DNA of 64,000 bases. Source: Acidobacteriaceae bacterium (GTDB lineage: Bacteria > Acidobacteriota > Terriglobia > Bryobacterales > Bryobacteraceae). Made by a program: the position numbers and the translations under genes. The first letter of the stretch is position 1. Each line of letters opens with the position of its first letter. A model generated the notes under the pieces. The model worked only from the letters and a program-made list of their open reading frames with translations, ran no database searches and was not told where the DNA came from. Positions 47,710-57,730 of this stretch are shown one piece after another. The stretch is taken from contig JAFAYL010000034.1 in assembly GCA_019240405.1 (NCBI GenBank), positions 124,001 through 188,000 of the forward strand, in the 5' to 3' direction.

Positions 47710-49176
47710 GCGCGTGACTGAGGCGCGCGGCATGGCCGACTCCCGAGGTTGCGAGGGCGTGGGATTGAGCTCTTCGGGGAGAGGAAGCTCGAACCGGACA
47801 ATGCTGCCGCGGCCCCACTCGGAATCCACGTGAAGCGTGCCGCCCAGCCGCACGACACGCTCCTCCATGCCCACGATTCCGATTCCTTTTTCCTGAGCCG
47901 GGTCAAATCCCTTCCCATCATCCTGGATCGTTACATGCAACCGTCGATCGTCACGAACCAATGTCACCAGAACATGCCGCGCGCCGGAGTGACGGGAGGA
48001 GTTCCGGATGGCCTCCTGAACAACGCGATACACACACGTTTTGTGATCGTCAGGTAGATCTATGGACAGATCACCTGAAACCACTTCGACTTGAAGGGTT
48101 GTTGTGCGCGAAATCTCACGCGCCAGCCAGTTCAGCGCGGGCAGAAGCCCAAGGTCGTCGAGCATCGAGGGGCGGAGCAGCAAGGATATGTTACGCACAG
48201 CGGCAGCATTCCTTTCGGCCATTTCCTGAAGAGATTGAAGCTGCAGATTGGCCTCTTCAGGATCAATACGCGGCAATGCGGATCTCAAATTCTCTAACCC
48301 GAGCATCATGGCCCACAAAGTCTGGCCCACTTCATCGTGAAGCTCACGCGAAATGCGTCTGCGCTCGCTCTCTTGAGCCGACAGCAACTCGGCCGAAAGC
48401 TGCTGGAGCTCGCCGCGGGCACGAGCGACTTCACCAAAACGCGTCTCTGATTCCTGCTCCAGGTGAAGCACGCGCCAAAGGGTAACGCTCGCGAGCGCAA
48501 TGCCGATTGCAACGGTAAGGAGCAGCATCGCGAGCAGCTTTACTCGAAAAGAAGAGAAAAGCTCGTTGACCTGCTGACTGCTGGTTTCGAGCTCCCGTTC
48601 ACTTACCTGTTGGATTCGATCGGCCAGACTGACCATACTCATCCGGCGGGGCAGCACCTGTTCCCTGATGAATGAGTAACCGCGGGCGCGCCTCTCTTGG
48701 GGGGACCAGTCCAAAGCCGGCGCGAGCACTGCGAAATATGCGGTCAGCTCATCGCTGAAGAGTTGGAACGGCTGCTTTTCCTGCCGGTTGAGAAAATGCC
48801 GGTATTCGTCCATTCCGGATCGAATGCGGCGGCGGGTCTCTAAGAAGTCAGCGCGGTGAGTGGCGACGAGCGTTTCATTGTCGTCGAGCAGAAGATCGCG
48901 AATGTACGTGCCCGAAAGATAGATATCGGACCGCAGCTTCTCCAGCGTCCGCTCGCGCCCCACAAAGGCCTGCTGAATTTGCTGTTGTCGGATTTCTATT
49001 TGATACAGGAACGAGACCGCGCTAAGCCCAATAATGCCCATCAGTAGCAGCAGTCCGGTGAAACCAACCCAGAGCAGAACGCGAATGCGTCGTCGAGACA
49101 AACCGTCGTGCGCGTTCAGATTCTGGACTGCGCCAAGTGACACAATTAACAACCGCTTCAAGTCTAGACGCAACAT
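47704..49176 (-). CDS. Sensor histidine kinase (NarX/HisKA_3 type)
   Basis: SERRRISRELHDEVGQTLWAMMLGLENLR, VVQEAIRNSSRHSGARHVLV and DDGKGFDPAQEKGIGIVGMEERVVRLGG. Confidence 0.92.
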   Translation of the reverse strand: MLRLDLKRLLIVSLGAVQNLNAHDGLSRRRIRVLLWVGFTGLLLLMGIIGLSAVSFLYQIEIRQQQIQQAFVGRERTLEKLRSDIYLSGTYIRDLLLDDNETLVATHRADFLETRRRIRSGMDEYRHFLNRQEKQPFQLFSDELTAYFAVLAPALDWSPQERRARGYSFIREQVLPRRMSMVSLADRIQQVSERELETSSQQVNELFSSFRVKLLAMLLLTVAIGIALASVTLWRVLHLEQESETRFGEVARARGELQQLSAELLSAQESERRRISRELHDEVGQTLWAMMLGLENLRSALPRIDPEEANLQLQSLQEMAERNAAAVRNISLLLRPSMLDDLGLLPALNWLAREISRTTTLQVEVVSGDLSIDLPDDHKTCVYRVVQEAIRNSSRHSGARHVLVTLVRDDRRLHVTIQDDGKGFDPAQEKGIGIVGMEERVVRLGGTLHVDSEWGRGSIVRFELPLPEELNPTPSQPRESAMPRASVTRS

Positions 49177-49318
49177 TCAAAAGGTGCCATACAGCGGGGA
49201 CCCGATTTTATGGTTCGGGATTGCCTGAACTGGCGCCCGCGAAGGGGCCACACTAGGTGAAAGTACCGGAACCCTAATTCCCTGTTATAGTTTCGGGTAC
49301 AAACGCATCTACACCGGC

Positions 49319-49474
49319 ATGGGACTGATCCTGCTTGTGGTTTTGCTGATTCTTTTAATTGGCGCCATTCCAACTTGGCCCTACTCGCGGGGCTGGGGTT
49401 ACTATCCCTCCGGCGGGCTCGGCCTGGTGTTAGTGATCATAATTATTCTGTATCTGCTCGGCTATTTCCATTGA
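49319..49474 (+). CDS. Small membrane protein, DUF3309-like (absent from ORF track)
   Basis: Manual translation: MGLILLVVLLILLIGAIPTWPYSRGWGYYPSGGLGLVLVIIIILYLLGYFH* (51 aa). Confidence 0.8.
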   Translation: MGLILLVVLLILLIGAIPTWPYSRGWGYYPSGGLGLVLVIIIILYLLGYFH

Positions 49475-49525
49475 TTCTTTCGTAATTGGCGGTTCTTTCA
49501 CGCCGCTCTTTGTTTAGAAAGACTC

Positions 49526-51064
49526 ATGGCAATTAAGCGACGGCTGTTATTTCTTCTCCTCCTCACAGCCGCCACACTAATCTACGTTTTTGCTCAAGAA
49601 ACAGGGGTTGCAACCCGTGACATCACAGGTGTTTGGGTTCTCCATATTCCGAATGCAGATGGAACCGTGCAGGATACGTTTCTTAAGCTCTCGCAAAACG
49701 GCGCAACCATCACAGGCAGCATCGTCAGAAATTATCATGAAACGAAGATTTCTGAAGGTTCTTACCGCAACGGGAAACTGCACCTTACAGTTAATCCCTG
49801 GCGAACGATCGTATTGACCTACGAGGGTACCCTCAGCGATAACCACCTCAAAATCACTTTTTCAGAGACCGGCGGACGGGAGAATCCTCCCTCCGTGACG
49901 GTTTCCGGGGAACGCTCCTCCGAGGCTGCGTTGTCGCCCCCCGCGCCGTTGCCTCTCCCCGCCTTACATGATGTTCCGGACAATGGTCTCGCCCGCACGC
50001 CACCCATGGGCTGGAACAGTTGGAACTACTTCGAAGGAAAAGTCGACGATGCAACGGTCAGGAGCATCGCGGATGTGATGGTTTCTTCCGGAATGGCTAA
50101 AGCGGGTTATGCACACGTCAATATCGACGATACCTGGGAAGACGGCCGGGACGAGGCCGGTAATATCCGGGCAAACCGCAAATTTCCCGATATAGCGGCT
50201 CTTGCCGCTTACGTTCACTCGAAAGGCCTAAAGATCGGCATCTACTCCTCGCCTGGCCCAAAGACCTGTGGCGGTTATGAGGGGAGCTACGGTCACGAAC
50301 TCCAGGATGCCAAGACCTACGCTAGCTGGGGAATCGATTATCTCAAGTACGATTGGTGCTCGGCTGGTGCGATTTATAAAGACCGGGACATGCGCGCCGC
50401 ATACCAGAAGATGGGTGAAGCTCTCCAATCTACCGGCCGGCCGATCGTGTTCAGCCTTTGCCAATATGGGCGCGAAAAAGTTTGGACGTGGGGCGCAAAA
50501 GTTGGCGGAAATCTTTGGCGGACCACCGACGACATCGGTGATGATTGGCCGAGCATGAGCGGGATCGGCTTCAGACAAGCGGAAATTTCGAGCTACATGC
50601 AGCCGGGGCACTGGAACGATCCCGACATGCTCGAGATCGGCAACGGCGGCATGACGGATGACGAGTACCGGGTGCATATGAGCCTCTGGTGTCTTCTCGC
50701 CGCTCCGCTGCTTGCGGGGAATGATCTGAGAAAGATGTCTGATGCCACACTCGCGATCCTAACCAATAGGGACGTGATTGCTGTAGATCAGGATCCGGCT
50801 GCACGGCCACCCAAGCGGATGGTTCGAAATAACGAAACCGAGGTCTGGTCCCGACCCATGCAGGACGGCTCTACGGTTGTGGCGTTATTCAATCGGGGCG
50901 AGAAAGCGAAGGACGTCACAGTCACCTGGCAGGAGCTGGGGTTAATCGGTCACATCCAAGGGCGCGACCTCTGGAAGCATGAGAGAGTCGGACTTTCAGG
51001 CCCTACATACACGACTCTGGTTCCTAAGCACGGGGTAGTTATGTTACGCATCCAAAAGGGTTAG
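49526..51064 (+). CDS. GH27 alpha-galactosidase-like, secreted, with N-terminal beta-rich domain
   Basis: TPPMGWNSWNYFEGKVDD, GYAHVNIDDTWE, GIDYLKYDWCSA and QPGHWNDPDMLEIGNGGMTDDEYRVHMSLWCLLAAPLLAGND. Confidence 0.93.
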   Translation: MAIKRRLLFLLLLTAATLIYVFAQETGVATRDITGVWVLHIPNADGTVQDTFLKLSQNGATITGSIVRNYHETKISEGSYRNGKLHLTVNPWRTIVLTYEGTLSDNHLKITFSETGGRENPPSVTVSGERSSEAALSPPAPLPLPALHDVPDNGLARTPPMGWNSWNYFEGKVDDATVRSIADVMVSSGMAKAGYAHVNIDDTWEDGRDEAGNIRANRKFPDIAALAAYVHSKGLKIGIYSSPGPKTCGGYEGSYGHELQDAKTYASWGIDYLKYDWCSAGAIYKDRDMRAAYQKMGEALQSTGRPIVFSLCQYGREKVWTWGAKVGGNLWRTTDDIGDDWPSMSGIGFRQAEISSYMQPGHWNDPDMLEIGNGGMTDDEYRVHMSLWCLLAAPLLAGNDLRKMSDATLAILTNRDVIAVDQDPAARPPKRMVRNNETEVWSRPMQDGSTVVALFNRGEKAKDVTVTWQELGLIGHIQGRDLWKHERVGLSGPTYTTLVPKHGVVMLRIQKG

Positions 51065-51218
51065 GGAGTACGTAACAGGACCGCGTTTTCTCCTAGGCGC
51101 GAATTTACGGCTAATCGGTTATAATTAGTCGGATTCACTAGCGGGCCCCCGACAGACTCCGCGAGACCAAACGAAACTGTTCTAGTACTCCTGACTCTAA
51201 ATACATGAAAGGAGCTTA

Positions 51219-52766
51219 ATGTTGAAGGTTTGGAGACGTGAGGTTCTGCGCGAATTCGTTCGCACGAAACTGAACGGCTATCGGTTCATTCTCGTTTCAA
51301 ATCGGGAACCGTTCGAGCATCGCCATGCGAGCACCGGAATCAACTGTGTCCAACCGGCAGGCGGTTTGGCGAGCGCCCTCGATCCGGTTATGCGCGCTTG
51401 CGGCGGTTTATGGATCGCTCATGGGAGCGGTGATGCCGATACGCAAACGGTAGATAAGTTCGATCGCGTTAAGCTTCCTCCCGACGACGCGCAGTACACT
51501 TTGCGCCGCGTTTGGCTTTCTAAAGAGGAGCACGAAGCGCATTATCTCGGTCTTTCGAACCAAGGTATCTGGCCGCTATGCCACGTCGCGTTCACACGGC
51601 CTGTTTTCGATGCCGATGACTGGCAAGCTTATCGCCGCGTCAACGAGCGGTTCGCGGAGACCGTGCTGGAGGAGGCCGGCAGCGATCCGGCTTTTGTGTT
51701 TATCCAGGATTACCATTTCGCGTTGCTCCCCAGGATGCTCCGTAATGCGAGACCGAATCTGGTGATTGCCCAGTTCTGGCATGTCCCGTGGCCCAATTCA
51801 GAAGTTTTCAATCTATTCCCGTGGAAGGACGAAATCCTCGACGGGCTGCTCGGAAATGACCTACTTGGATTTCAGCTTCAACATCACTGCCAAAACTTTT
51901 TGAAAACCGTGGACTGCTCGCTGGAGGCGCGCGTCGACGAATCGGGTTCAGAAATTTGCCGCGGCGGTCATTCGACGCATGTGCGGCCATTTCCGATCGG
52001 AATCGATTTCGATGCGCATGCGGAATTGGCGGATTCGGATGCAGTTGCGAACCAAACACGCCGCTGGCGCGAGGAGTTGTCTTTGAAGGGCAAGATGCTC
52101 GGGATTGGCATCGACCGTCTTGATTACACCAAAGGGATTCCGGAGCGGTTGCGGTCTTTGGGCCGGCTTTTGGAAATGCATCCGCAGTACAGGGGCAAGC
52201 TGGTGTTCGCGCAGATTGCTGTACCGAGCAGGTCAAGCCTACCTGAATACCGAAACATTGAGCAAGAAGTGGACTATCTCACCGCGCAAATTAATCGACG
52301 CTGGGGAACTAGTTCCTGGCGGCCGATTGTGCTGATGAAGCGGAATTACAACGCCTCTGAGATGATTGCTCTTCATCGGCTGGCTGATTTCTGTGTCGTC
52401 TCTTCGCTGCACGATGGCATGAATCTGGTTGCGAAGGAATTCGCGGCGAGCCGGGCCGATGAAGACGGTGTCCTGGTGCTGAGCAAGTTTACCGGAGCCG
52501 CCCATGAGCTCAAGGAAGCCTTGCAAGTGAATCCGTTCTCGGTCGAAGAATGCGCGAATGCATACCGTGACGCGCTGACCATGCAGCCCGATGAGCGGAA
52601 GCGGAGGATGCGGAAGATGCGCGAGAGCGTGGAAGACAACAATGTGTATCGATGGGCAGGAAAATTGCTTTCCGAGCTGGCGAGAGTAGAAACCAAAGAA
52701 AAGCAAGTGCCGGTTTCTGCCTTGGAAACTGAATTCCAACCGGCTGCTCTCGGTGTTGCAGTATGA
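51219..52766 (+). CDS. otsA: Trehalose-6-phosphate synthase (GT20)
   Basis: FILVSNREPFEH, AGGLASALDPVM, QDYHFALLPRMLR, QFWHVPWPNSEVFNLFPW, IGIDRLDYTKGIPERLRSLGRLLE. AAAGGAG RBS. Confidence 0.88.
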   Translation: MLKVWRREVLREFVRTKLNGYRFILVSNREPFEHRHASTGINCVQPAGGLASALDPVMRACGGLWIAHGSGDADTQTVDKFDRVKLPPDDAQYTLRRVWLSKEEHEAHYLGLSNQGIWPLCHVAFTRPVFDADDWQAYRRVNERFAETVLEEAGSDPAFVFIQDYHFALLPRMLRNARPNLVIAQFWHVPWPNSEVFNLFPWKDEILDGLLGNDLLGFQLQHHCQNFLKTVDCSLEARVDESGSEICRGGHSTHVRPFPIGIDFDAHAELADSDAVANQTRRWREELSLKGKMLGIGIDRLDYTKGIPERLRSLGRLLEMHPQYRGKLVFAQIAVPSRSSLPEYRNIEQEVDYLTAQINRRWGTSSWRPIVLMKRNYNASEMIALHRLADFCVVSSLHDGMNLVAKEFAASRADEDGVLVLSKFTGAAHELKEALQVNPFSVEECANAYRDALTMQPDERKRRMRKMRESVEDNNVYRWAGKLLSELARVETKEKQVPVSALETEFQPAALGVAV

Positions 52767-53599
52767 GCGCCGTTGCGCGAGTCCATCACCCCGTACCGCT
52801 CCTGAAGAACCTTCAATATATTGAGCCGCGGGTGGCGGAGGCGCCTCGGATCTCGCTGTTTTTGGATTTCGACGGCACTCTGTCGCCAATTGTTCTGAAT
52901 CCGGCGGAAGCGTGCCTGGAGCCGACCATCTGCCCGATTCTAAAAAGGCTACGTGACCGCCTGGATTTCGATTTAGCGGTCATCAGCGGCCGGGCATTGG
53001 TCGATGTGCGCGAGCGGATCGGTTTGAATAAGGTGATTTATGCCGGGAATCACGGGCTGGAAATCGAATTCGAATCCATGCGCTTTCGCGAGCCCAGAGC
53101 CGAATCGTTGCGCCGCGAGCTTCGATGCGTACTGCTTCAATTGAAACTCGCTCTGAGCGAGACCGAAGGTTTGGAGATCGAAGATAAAAGTCTCACGCTG
53201 AGCGTGCACTTCCGCCGGGTGAGCGAGCATTTGCACGATTGGGTGCGCAGCGTGGTTTACAGCGCAGTCGGTCGGTCGAAGTCTTTCACGTGCGGGGAAG
53301 GCAAGATGGTTCTCGAAGTGCGTCCGCAAGTAACCTGGAATAAAGGACACGCGATTAAATGGATCGCGCGAGAAGTGCTCCCGGCGGGATCGTTGCCGGT
53401 ATTTATCGGAGATGATGTCTCGGATGAGGATGGTTTTGCAGCAATACCTGATGGGATTACCATCAGAGTCGGGGAGCCTACCGAAACGCAGGCGCAGTTT
53501 CTGCTGCCGGATGTTCCAGCGGTAGGGCAGTTCCTTGAATGGCTAGACCACGCGAAACCGAATGCAACACTCGCAAATTCTCAGCGGGCTGGAAGATGA
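52763..53599 (+). CDS. otsB: Trehalose-6-phosphate phosphatase
   Basis: SLFLDFDGTLSPIV, LAVISGRALVDVRERIG, YAGNHGLEIE and FIGDDVSDEDGFAAI. ATGA overlap with otsA. Confidence 0.93.
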   Translation: MSAVARVHHPVPLLKNLQYIEPRVAEAPRISLFLDFDGTLSPIVLNPAEACLEPTICPILKRLRDRLDFDLAVISGRALVDVRERIGLNKVIYAGNHGLEIEFESMRFREPRAESLRRELRCVLLQLKLALSETEGLEIEDKSLTLSVHFRRVSEHLHDWVRSVVYSAVGRSKSFTCGEGKMVLEVRPQVTWNKGHAIKWIAREVLPAGSLPVFIGDDVSDEDGFAAIPDGITIRVGEPTETQAQFLLPDVPAVGQFLEWLDHAKPNATLANSQRAGR

Positions 53600-56500
53600 T
53601 CCCCTCTGGTACAAAGACGCGATTCTGTATGAACTTCACGTCCGGGCCTTCTACGACAAAAATGGCGACGGAATGGGTGATTTCCGTGGCCTTGCCGAAA
53701 AATTAGACTATCTCGAAGATTTAGGCGTCACCGCCATTTGGCTGCTTCCTTTTTGTCCTTCTCCCTGGAAGGATGATGGCTACGATATCTCCGATTACCG
53801 CAACGTTCATCCAGCGTACGGGACCCTGCGCGATTTTCAGAACTTCCTGAAAGAGGCTCACCGCCGGGGATTGCGTGTGATTACGGAGCTGGTCATCAAT
53901 CACACTTCCGACCAGCATCAATGGTTCCAGCGGTCCAGAAAATCCGAGCCTGGTTCTCGCTGGCGTGATTTCTACGTTTGGAGCCACACACCCGATAAAT
54001 ACGCTGGCACGCGGATCATCTTCAAGGATTTTGAGCCCTCAAATTGGAGCTGGGATCCGGTCGCGAAAGCGTATTACTGGCATCGATTCTATTCGCATCA
54101 GCCCGACCTGAATTTTGATAGTCCCCTGGTGCAGCGTGCGGTGATGCATACGCTCGATTTCTGGTCGCAGATGGGCGTAGACGGGTTCCGCCTGGATGCC
54201 ATTCCGTACTTATATGAGCGGGAAGGCACCAATTGCGAAAATCTCCCCGAGACCCACATTTTTCTAAAGCAACTGCGCCAGCATCTCGACGCGGAGTATC
54301 CGAATCGCATGCTGCTCGCTGAAGCGAACATGTGGCCGGAAGATGCCGTCGCGTACTTCGGGAGCGGCGATGAGTGCCACGTCTCGTTCCATTTCCCGTT
54401 GATGCCGCGCCTATTCATGGCTCTTCGTCTTGAAGACCGAATGCCGATCGTCGAGATTCTGCGGCGCACGCCTCCCATTCCAGAAACGTGCCAGTGGGCG
54501 ATGTTCCTACGCAATCACGATGAGCTGACGCTTGAGATGGTCACGGATGAAGAGCGGGATTACATGTATCGGATGTACGCATCGGACCAGCGCGCCCGCA
54601 TCAATCTTGGTATTCGCCGCAGGCTCGCTCCGCTGCTGGGTAACGATCGTCCCCGCGTGGAAGTAATGAACGCTCTCCTGTTCTCGCTCCCGGGAACACC
54701 CGTGATCTACTATGGCGACGAAATCGGGATGGGAGACAACGTCTATTTGGGCGACCGTAATGGGGTGCGAACGCCTATGCAGTGGAGCCCTGACCGGAAT
54801 GCAGGATTCTCGAATGCGAATCCGCAGAAGCTGTATCTGCCGGTCAATATCGATCCTGCGTATCATTACGAATCGATCAATGTGGAAGCACAGCAAGATA
54901 ATCCGCACTCCCTGTTGAGCTGGATGAAGCGGTTGATCGCCTTGCGCAAGCAGTACAAAGCGTTTGGGCGCGGCACCCTTGAATTCCTTCAGCCATCAAA
55001 CCAGCGTGCAATCGTATTTCTGAGGCGATACGAGCAAGAGACCATTCTGGTGATCGCGAACTTATCGCGTTTCGCGCAGCCGGTTGAGCTCGATCTTCAC
55101 AAATTCCGCGGCTATACGCCGGTTGAGATGTTCGGCAGGACAGACTTTCCGGTCATCGGCGAACCTTACTATCCGTTGACCTTGGGACCCAATTCTTTTT
55201 ATTGGTTCTCACTCGAGCAGCGGAGTGTCCCGGTTTCCGTTTCCGCGCCGGCTCTGGACGGGGGGCGCCAAGCCGTGCCCATCGTTGCCGTGCCGGTACT
55301 TGCCGGACTCTGGGAAGACAATACGCGAGCAGCCATTGCCGCGGTGTTGCCGAAGTTTCTGAACGCGAGGCGATGGTTCCGGGGACGAACCCGGCGCTAC
55401 CGCTCGATCGAAATTATCGAGTCGATCCCGCTTGTGCCCAACAAGTATTTCATCCTGTTGGTGCGAATTGAGTATACGGCTGGTGATCCGGAGACTTACG
55501 TTGTGCCGCTCGGCTCGGCGCGTGGAGACGAGGCACAGATCCTTCAGGATGAGCATCCCGAAGCTCTGATCGCGGAGGTGCGCGCGGCTGACGGGGCGCG
55601 AAGTTTTCTTTATGCCGCGACGGTGAGCGACGAGCTTTTGAGCCTACTACTCGAGGCTTTTGCGCGGCGCAAGCGTTTTACAGCGGCGGGCGGGATTCTC
55701 AGCGCAGAGCGCAACCGGCGTTTTCGAAACCTGTGGGGCGGGACGCATCCGAATCTGCAGCCCGCGCACGAGCCTGCCTCGGAGGTCAACACTTCCATCC
55801 GGTATGGGGATCGATTTGTTCTGAAGCTTCTGCGTAAAGTGGAGCCGGGTCCCAATCCAGGGGTGGAGATGGGAAGAGTTCTCACTGAGCAGCAGACGTT
55901 TGCGCATGTCGCTCCCTTTGCCGGCTCGCTTGAATACACGCCCGACGCAGGCGAACCAACCACGCTGGCTGTGTTGCACGGATTTGTTCCAAATTCAGGT
56001 GACGCCTGGCGTCATACACGAGATCATCTGAGGGAGTTCTTCGAGCATACGCTCCCATCAAAACACTCGCGAGTGGAAGTGGAAGGCTCTGCGCCAACCA
56101 ACATCTACGCTTTGAGTTTTGCGCTCCGTGACGCTCCTGAGGTTGCGAAAGAAATCATCGGCCCATACCTTTTGCTTGCGGAGATCATGGGCAGACGCAC
56201 GGCGGAAATCCACCTGATTATGGCTCACCCAACGTCTGATCCGGCTTTCGCGCCAGAACCATATAACGATTTTTACCGCCAAAGCCTTTATCATAGTTAC
56301 GCAGGTCTTACGAGCCGTCGTTTTGAGTTTGTCCGTCAGCGCTATTCGGATATGGCCGAAGATGTACGCGTGCTCGCGGCAAAGGTTCTCGAACAGGAAA
56401 GCGCGATCGAATCGAAGTTTCGCGCGATCTTTGACCGGCGAGTGCACTCTGTGCGTACGCGGTACAACGGCCGGCTCCATTTGGGACATTTTCTGATTAC

Positions 56501-56936
56501 CGAAGGCGACGTAGCGATGTTCGACTTCGAGGGCGACCCGGATGTGCCACTCAGCGAGCGGAGGATCAAGCGATGTCCGTTGCGCGATGTCGCGAGCATG
56601 CTCCTCTCGTTCGGATATGCGGCCCAGACCACGGTCCGGCAGCTAATGGTGGGAGAACGCGCCGAGGTTGCCAGCGTGCCGAGGCTTCGATTATGGGGCC
56701 GATTCTGGTATTCGCATGTGAGTGCCGCTTTCGTGCGAGGGTACTGGAATGCAGCGAACCACGCGCCATTTCTGCCGGATTCACAAGAAGATCAACAGTT
56801 GCTTTTGACAGCCAATTTACTGGAACGCGCGCTCTTGGATCTTCGCGCCGATATCAATGACAAGCCGGACCTGGCTGGGATGCCATTTCGCGTCATTCTG
56901 CATCTCCTGAATGCTGAGGCCGAGCGGCGGATGTAG
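53562..56936 (+). CDS. treS: Trehalose synthase/maltose alpha-glucosyltransferase fused to maltokinase
   Basis: WYKDAILYELHVRAFYDKNGDGMGDFRGLAEKLDYLEDLGVTAIWLLPF, GFRLDAIPYLYEREG; C-terminal maltokinase-like half (RYGDRFVLKLLRKVEPGPNPGVEMGRVLTE ... GDVAMFDFEGDPDVPLSERRIKRCPLRDVASMLLSF). Confidence 0.93.
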   Translation: MQHSQILSGLEDDPLWYKDAILYELHVRAFYDKNGDGMGDFRGLAEKLDYLEDLGVTAIWLLPFCPSPWKDDGYDISDYRNVHPAYGTLRDFQNFLKEAHRRGLRVITELVINHTSDQHQWFQRSRKSEPGSRWRDFYVWSHTPDKYAGTRIIFKDFEPSNWSWDPVAKAYYWHRFYSHQPDLNFDSPLVQRAVMHTLDFWSQMGVDGFRLDAIPYLYEREGTNCENLPETHIFLKQLRQHLDAEYPNRMLLAEANMWPEDAVAYFGSGDECHVSFHFPLMPRLFMALRLEDRMPIVEILRRTPPIPETCQWAMFLRNHDELTLEMVTDEERDYMYRMYASDQRARINLGIRRRLAPLLGNDRPRVEVMNALLFSLPGTPVIYYGDEIGMGDNVYLGDRNGVRTPMQWSPDRNAGFSNANPQKLYLPVNIDPAYHYESINVEAQQDNPHSLLSWMKRLIALRKQYKAFGRGTLEFLQPSNQRAIVFLRRYEQETILVIANLSRFAQPVELDLHKFRGYTPVEMFGRTDFPVIGEPYYPLTLGPNSFYWFSLEQRSVPVSVSAPALDGGRQAVPIVAVPVLAGLWEDNTRAAIAAVLPKFLNARRWFRGRTRRYRSIEIIESIPLVPNKYFILLVRIEYTAGDPETYVVPLGSARGDEAQILQDEHPEALIAEVRAADGARSFLYAATVSDELLSLLLEAFARRKRFTAAGGILSAERNRRFRNLWGGTHPNLQPAHEPASEVNTSIRYGDRFVLKLLRKVEPGPNPGVEMGRVLTEQQTFAHVAPFAGSLEYTPDAGEPTTLAVLHGFVPNSGDAWRHTRDHLREFFEHTLPSKHSRVEVEGSAPTNIYALSFALRDAPEVAKEIIGPYLLLAEIMGRRTAEIHLIMAHPTSDPAFAPEPYNDFYRQSLYHSYAGLTSRRFEFVRQRYSDMAEDVRVLAAKVLEQESAIESKFRAIFDRRVHSVRTRYNGRLHLGHFLITEGDVAMFDFEGDPDVPLSERRIKRCPLRDVASMLLSFGYAAQTTVRQLMVGERAEVASVPRLRLWGRFWYSHVSAAFVRGYWNAANHAPFLPDSQEDQQLLLTANLLERALLDLRADINDKPDLAGMPFRVILHLLNAEAERRM

Positions 56937-56947
56937 GAAGCCCAAGT

Positions 56948-57727
56948 TCATTCTGCTAAAAAATTCTCTAGCCTGACGTCGCTCTCCGCGATCAGTTTTC
57001 GAATGCGAGGCGAGGTGAGGGCTTCGAGCTCGCGTAATCGGCATTCCTTCAGGCGAGTGCGTGCGCTGAGTAGTTCCGGGCCGGCAAAACCGGGGTGACA
57101 CATGAACTCCGTCATACCGTCGGGCAAAGCGCGAATCGCAGAAGCAAATGCTTCTTCAGTAAGCGAACCGGTCAGGCGAAATCCAAGGAAGTGATCTGTC
57201 ATTCTCACGTTGTAGTCGCTTGTCAAGCGGGCATAGTATCCGCGCGCGAGGCGGAACGGAGCGCCGCTCCACAGCGAGATCGCGTCAAATGGAAGTCGTA
57301 CATAGCGCATACCAAATTCATGGGCGAGGCGGACAACAACTCGGAAGACCGCCGGCCATATATGTGTGTGTTTGTGCGAATCGAGATGCGTGGGCCGCAG
57401 CCTTGTTGCTACGATCCTCTCGATTTGCGCGCGAAGCTCCGCGTAAATGTCGAGTTGCTTTCGAGAGAGCGCAATAAGGAGTTGGCGAACAGTTTCGGGC
57501 AAGGGCCGGCCAGTCAGCAAAGAATTTCCTTGAACTAATACCAGGTGGCAACCGATATCGAGCGTGGCTGTCTCTCGAGCCAATCGCACCGCGTCATCGA
57601 AAGCGGCGCCATTCGCCATCAGTGTCGTTGCTGTAAGGACGCCTTCGCGATGGGCATGGACAATCCCTGCGTTTACATCATGCGTGAAGCCGAAATCGTC
57701 GGCATTAACCACCAGCCGCTTCGACAC
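56948..57727 (-). CDS. ChbG/HpnK (YdjC) family deacetylase
   Basis: KRLVVNADDFGFTHDVNAGIVHAHREGVLTATTLMANG, THLDSHKHTHIWPAVF and MTEFMCHPGF. Confidence 0.92.
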   Translation of the reverse strand: MSKRLVVNADDFGFTHDVNAGIVHAHREGVLTATTLMANGAAFDDAVRLARETATLDIGCHLVLVQGNSLLTGRPLPETVRQLLIALSRKQLDIYAELRAQIERIVATRLRPTHLDSHKHTHIWPAVFRVVVRLAHEFGMRYVRLPFDAISLWSGAPFRLARGYYARLTSDYNVRMTDHFLGFRLTGSLTEEAFASAIRALPDGMTEFMCHPGFAGPELLSARTRLKECRLRELEALTSPRIRKLIAESDVRLENFLAE

Positions 57728-57730
57728 GCT

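Noticed and set aside
51120-51125. TATAAT sequence upstream of otsA
   Set aside because: A perfect -10-like hexamer, but no convincing -35 at proper spacing, and acidobacterial promoter consensus is uncertain. Not listed as a feature.
51205-51219. Mini-ORF ATGAAAGGAGCTTAA overlapping the otsA start
   Set aside because: It contains the otsA ribosome-binding site and is only four sense codons, so it is most likely chance.
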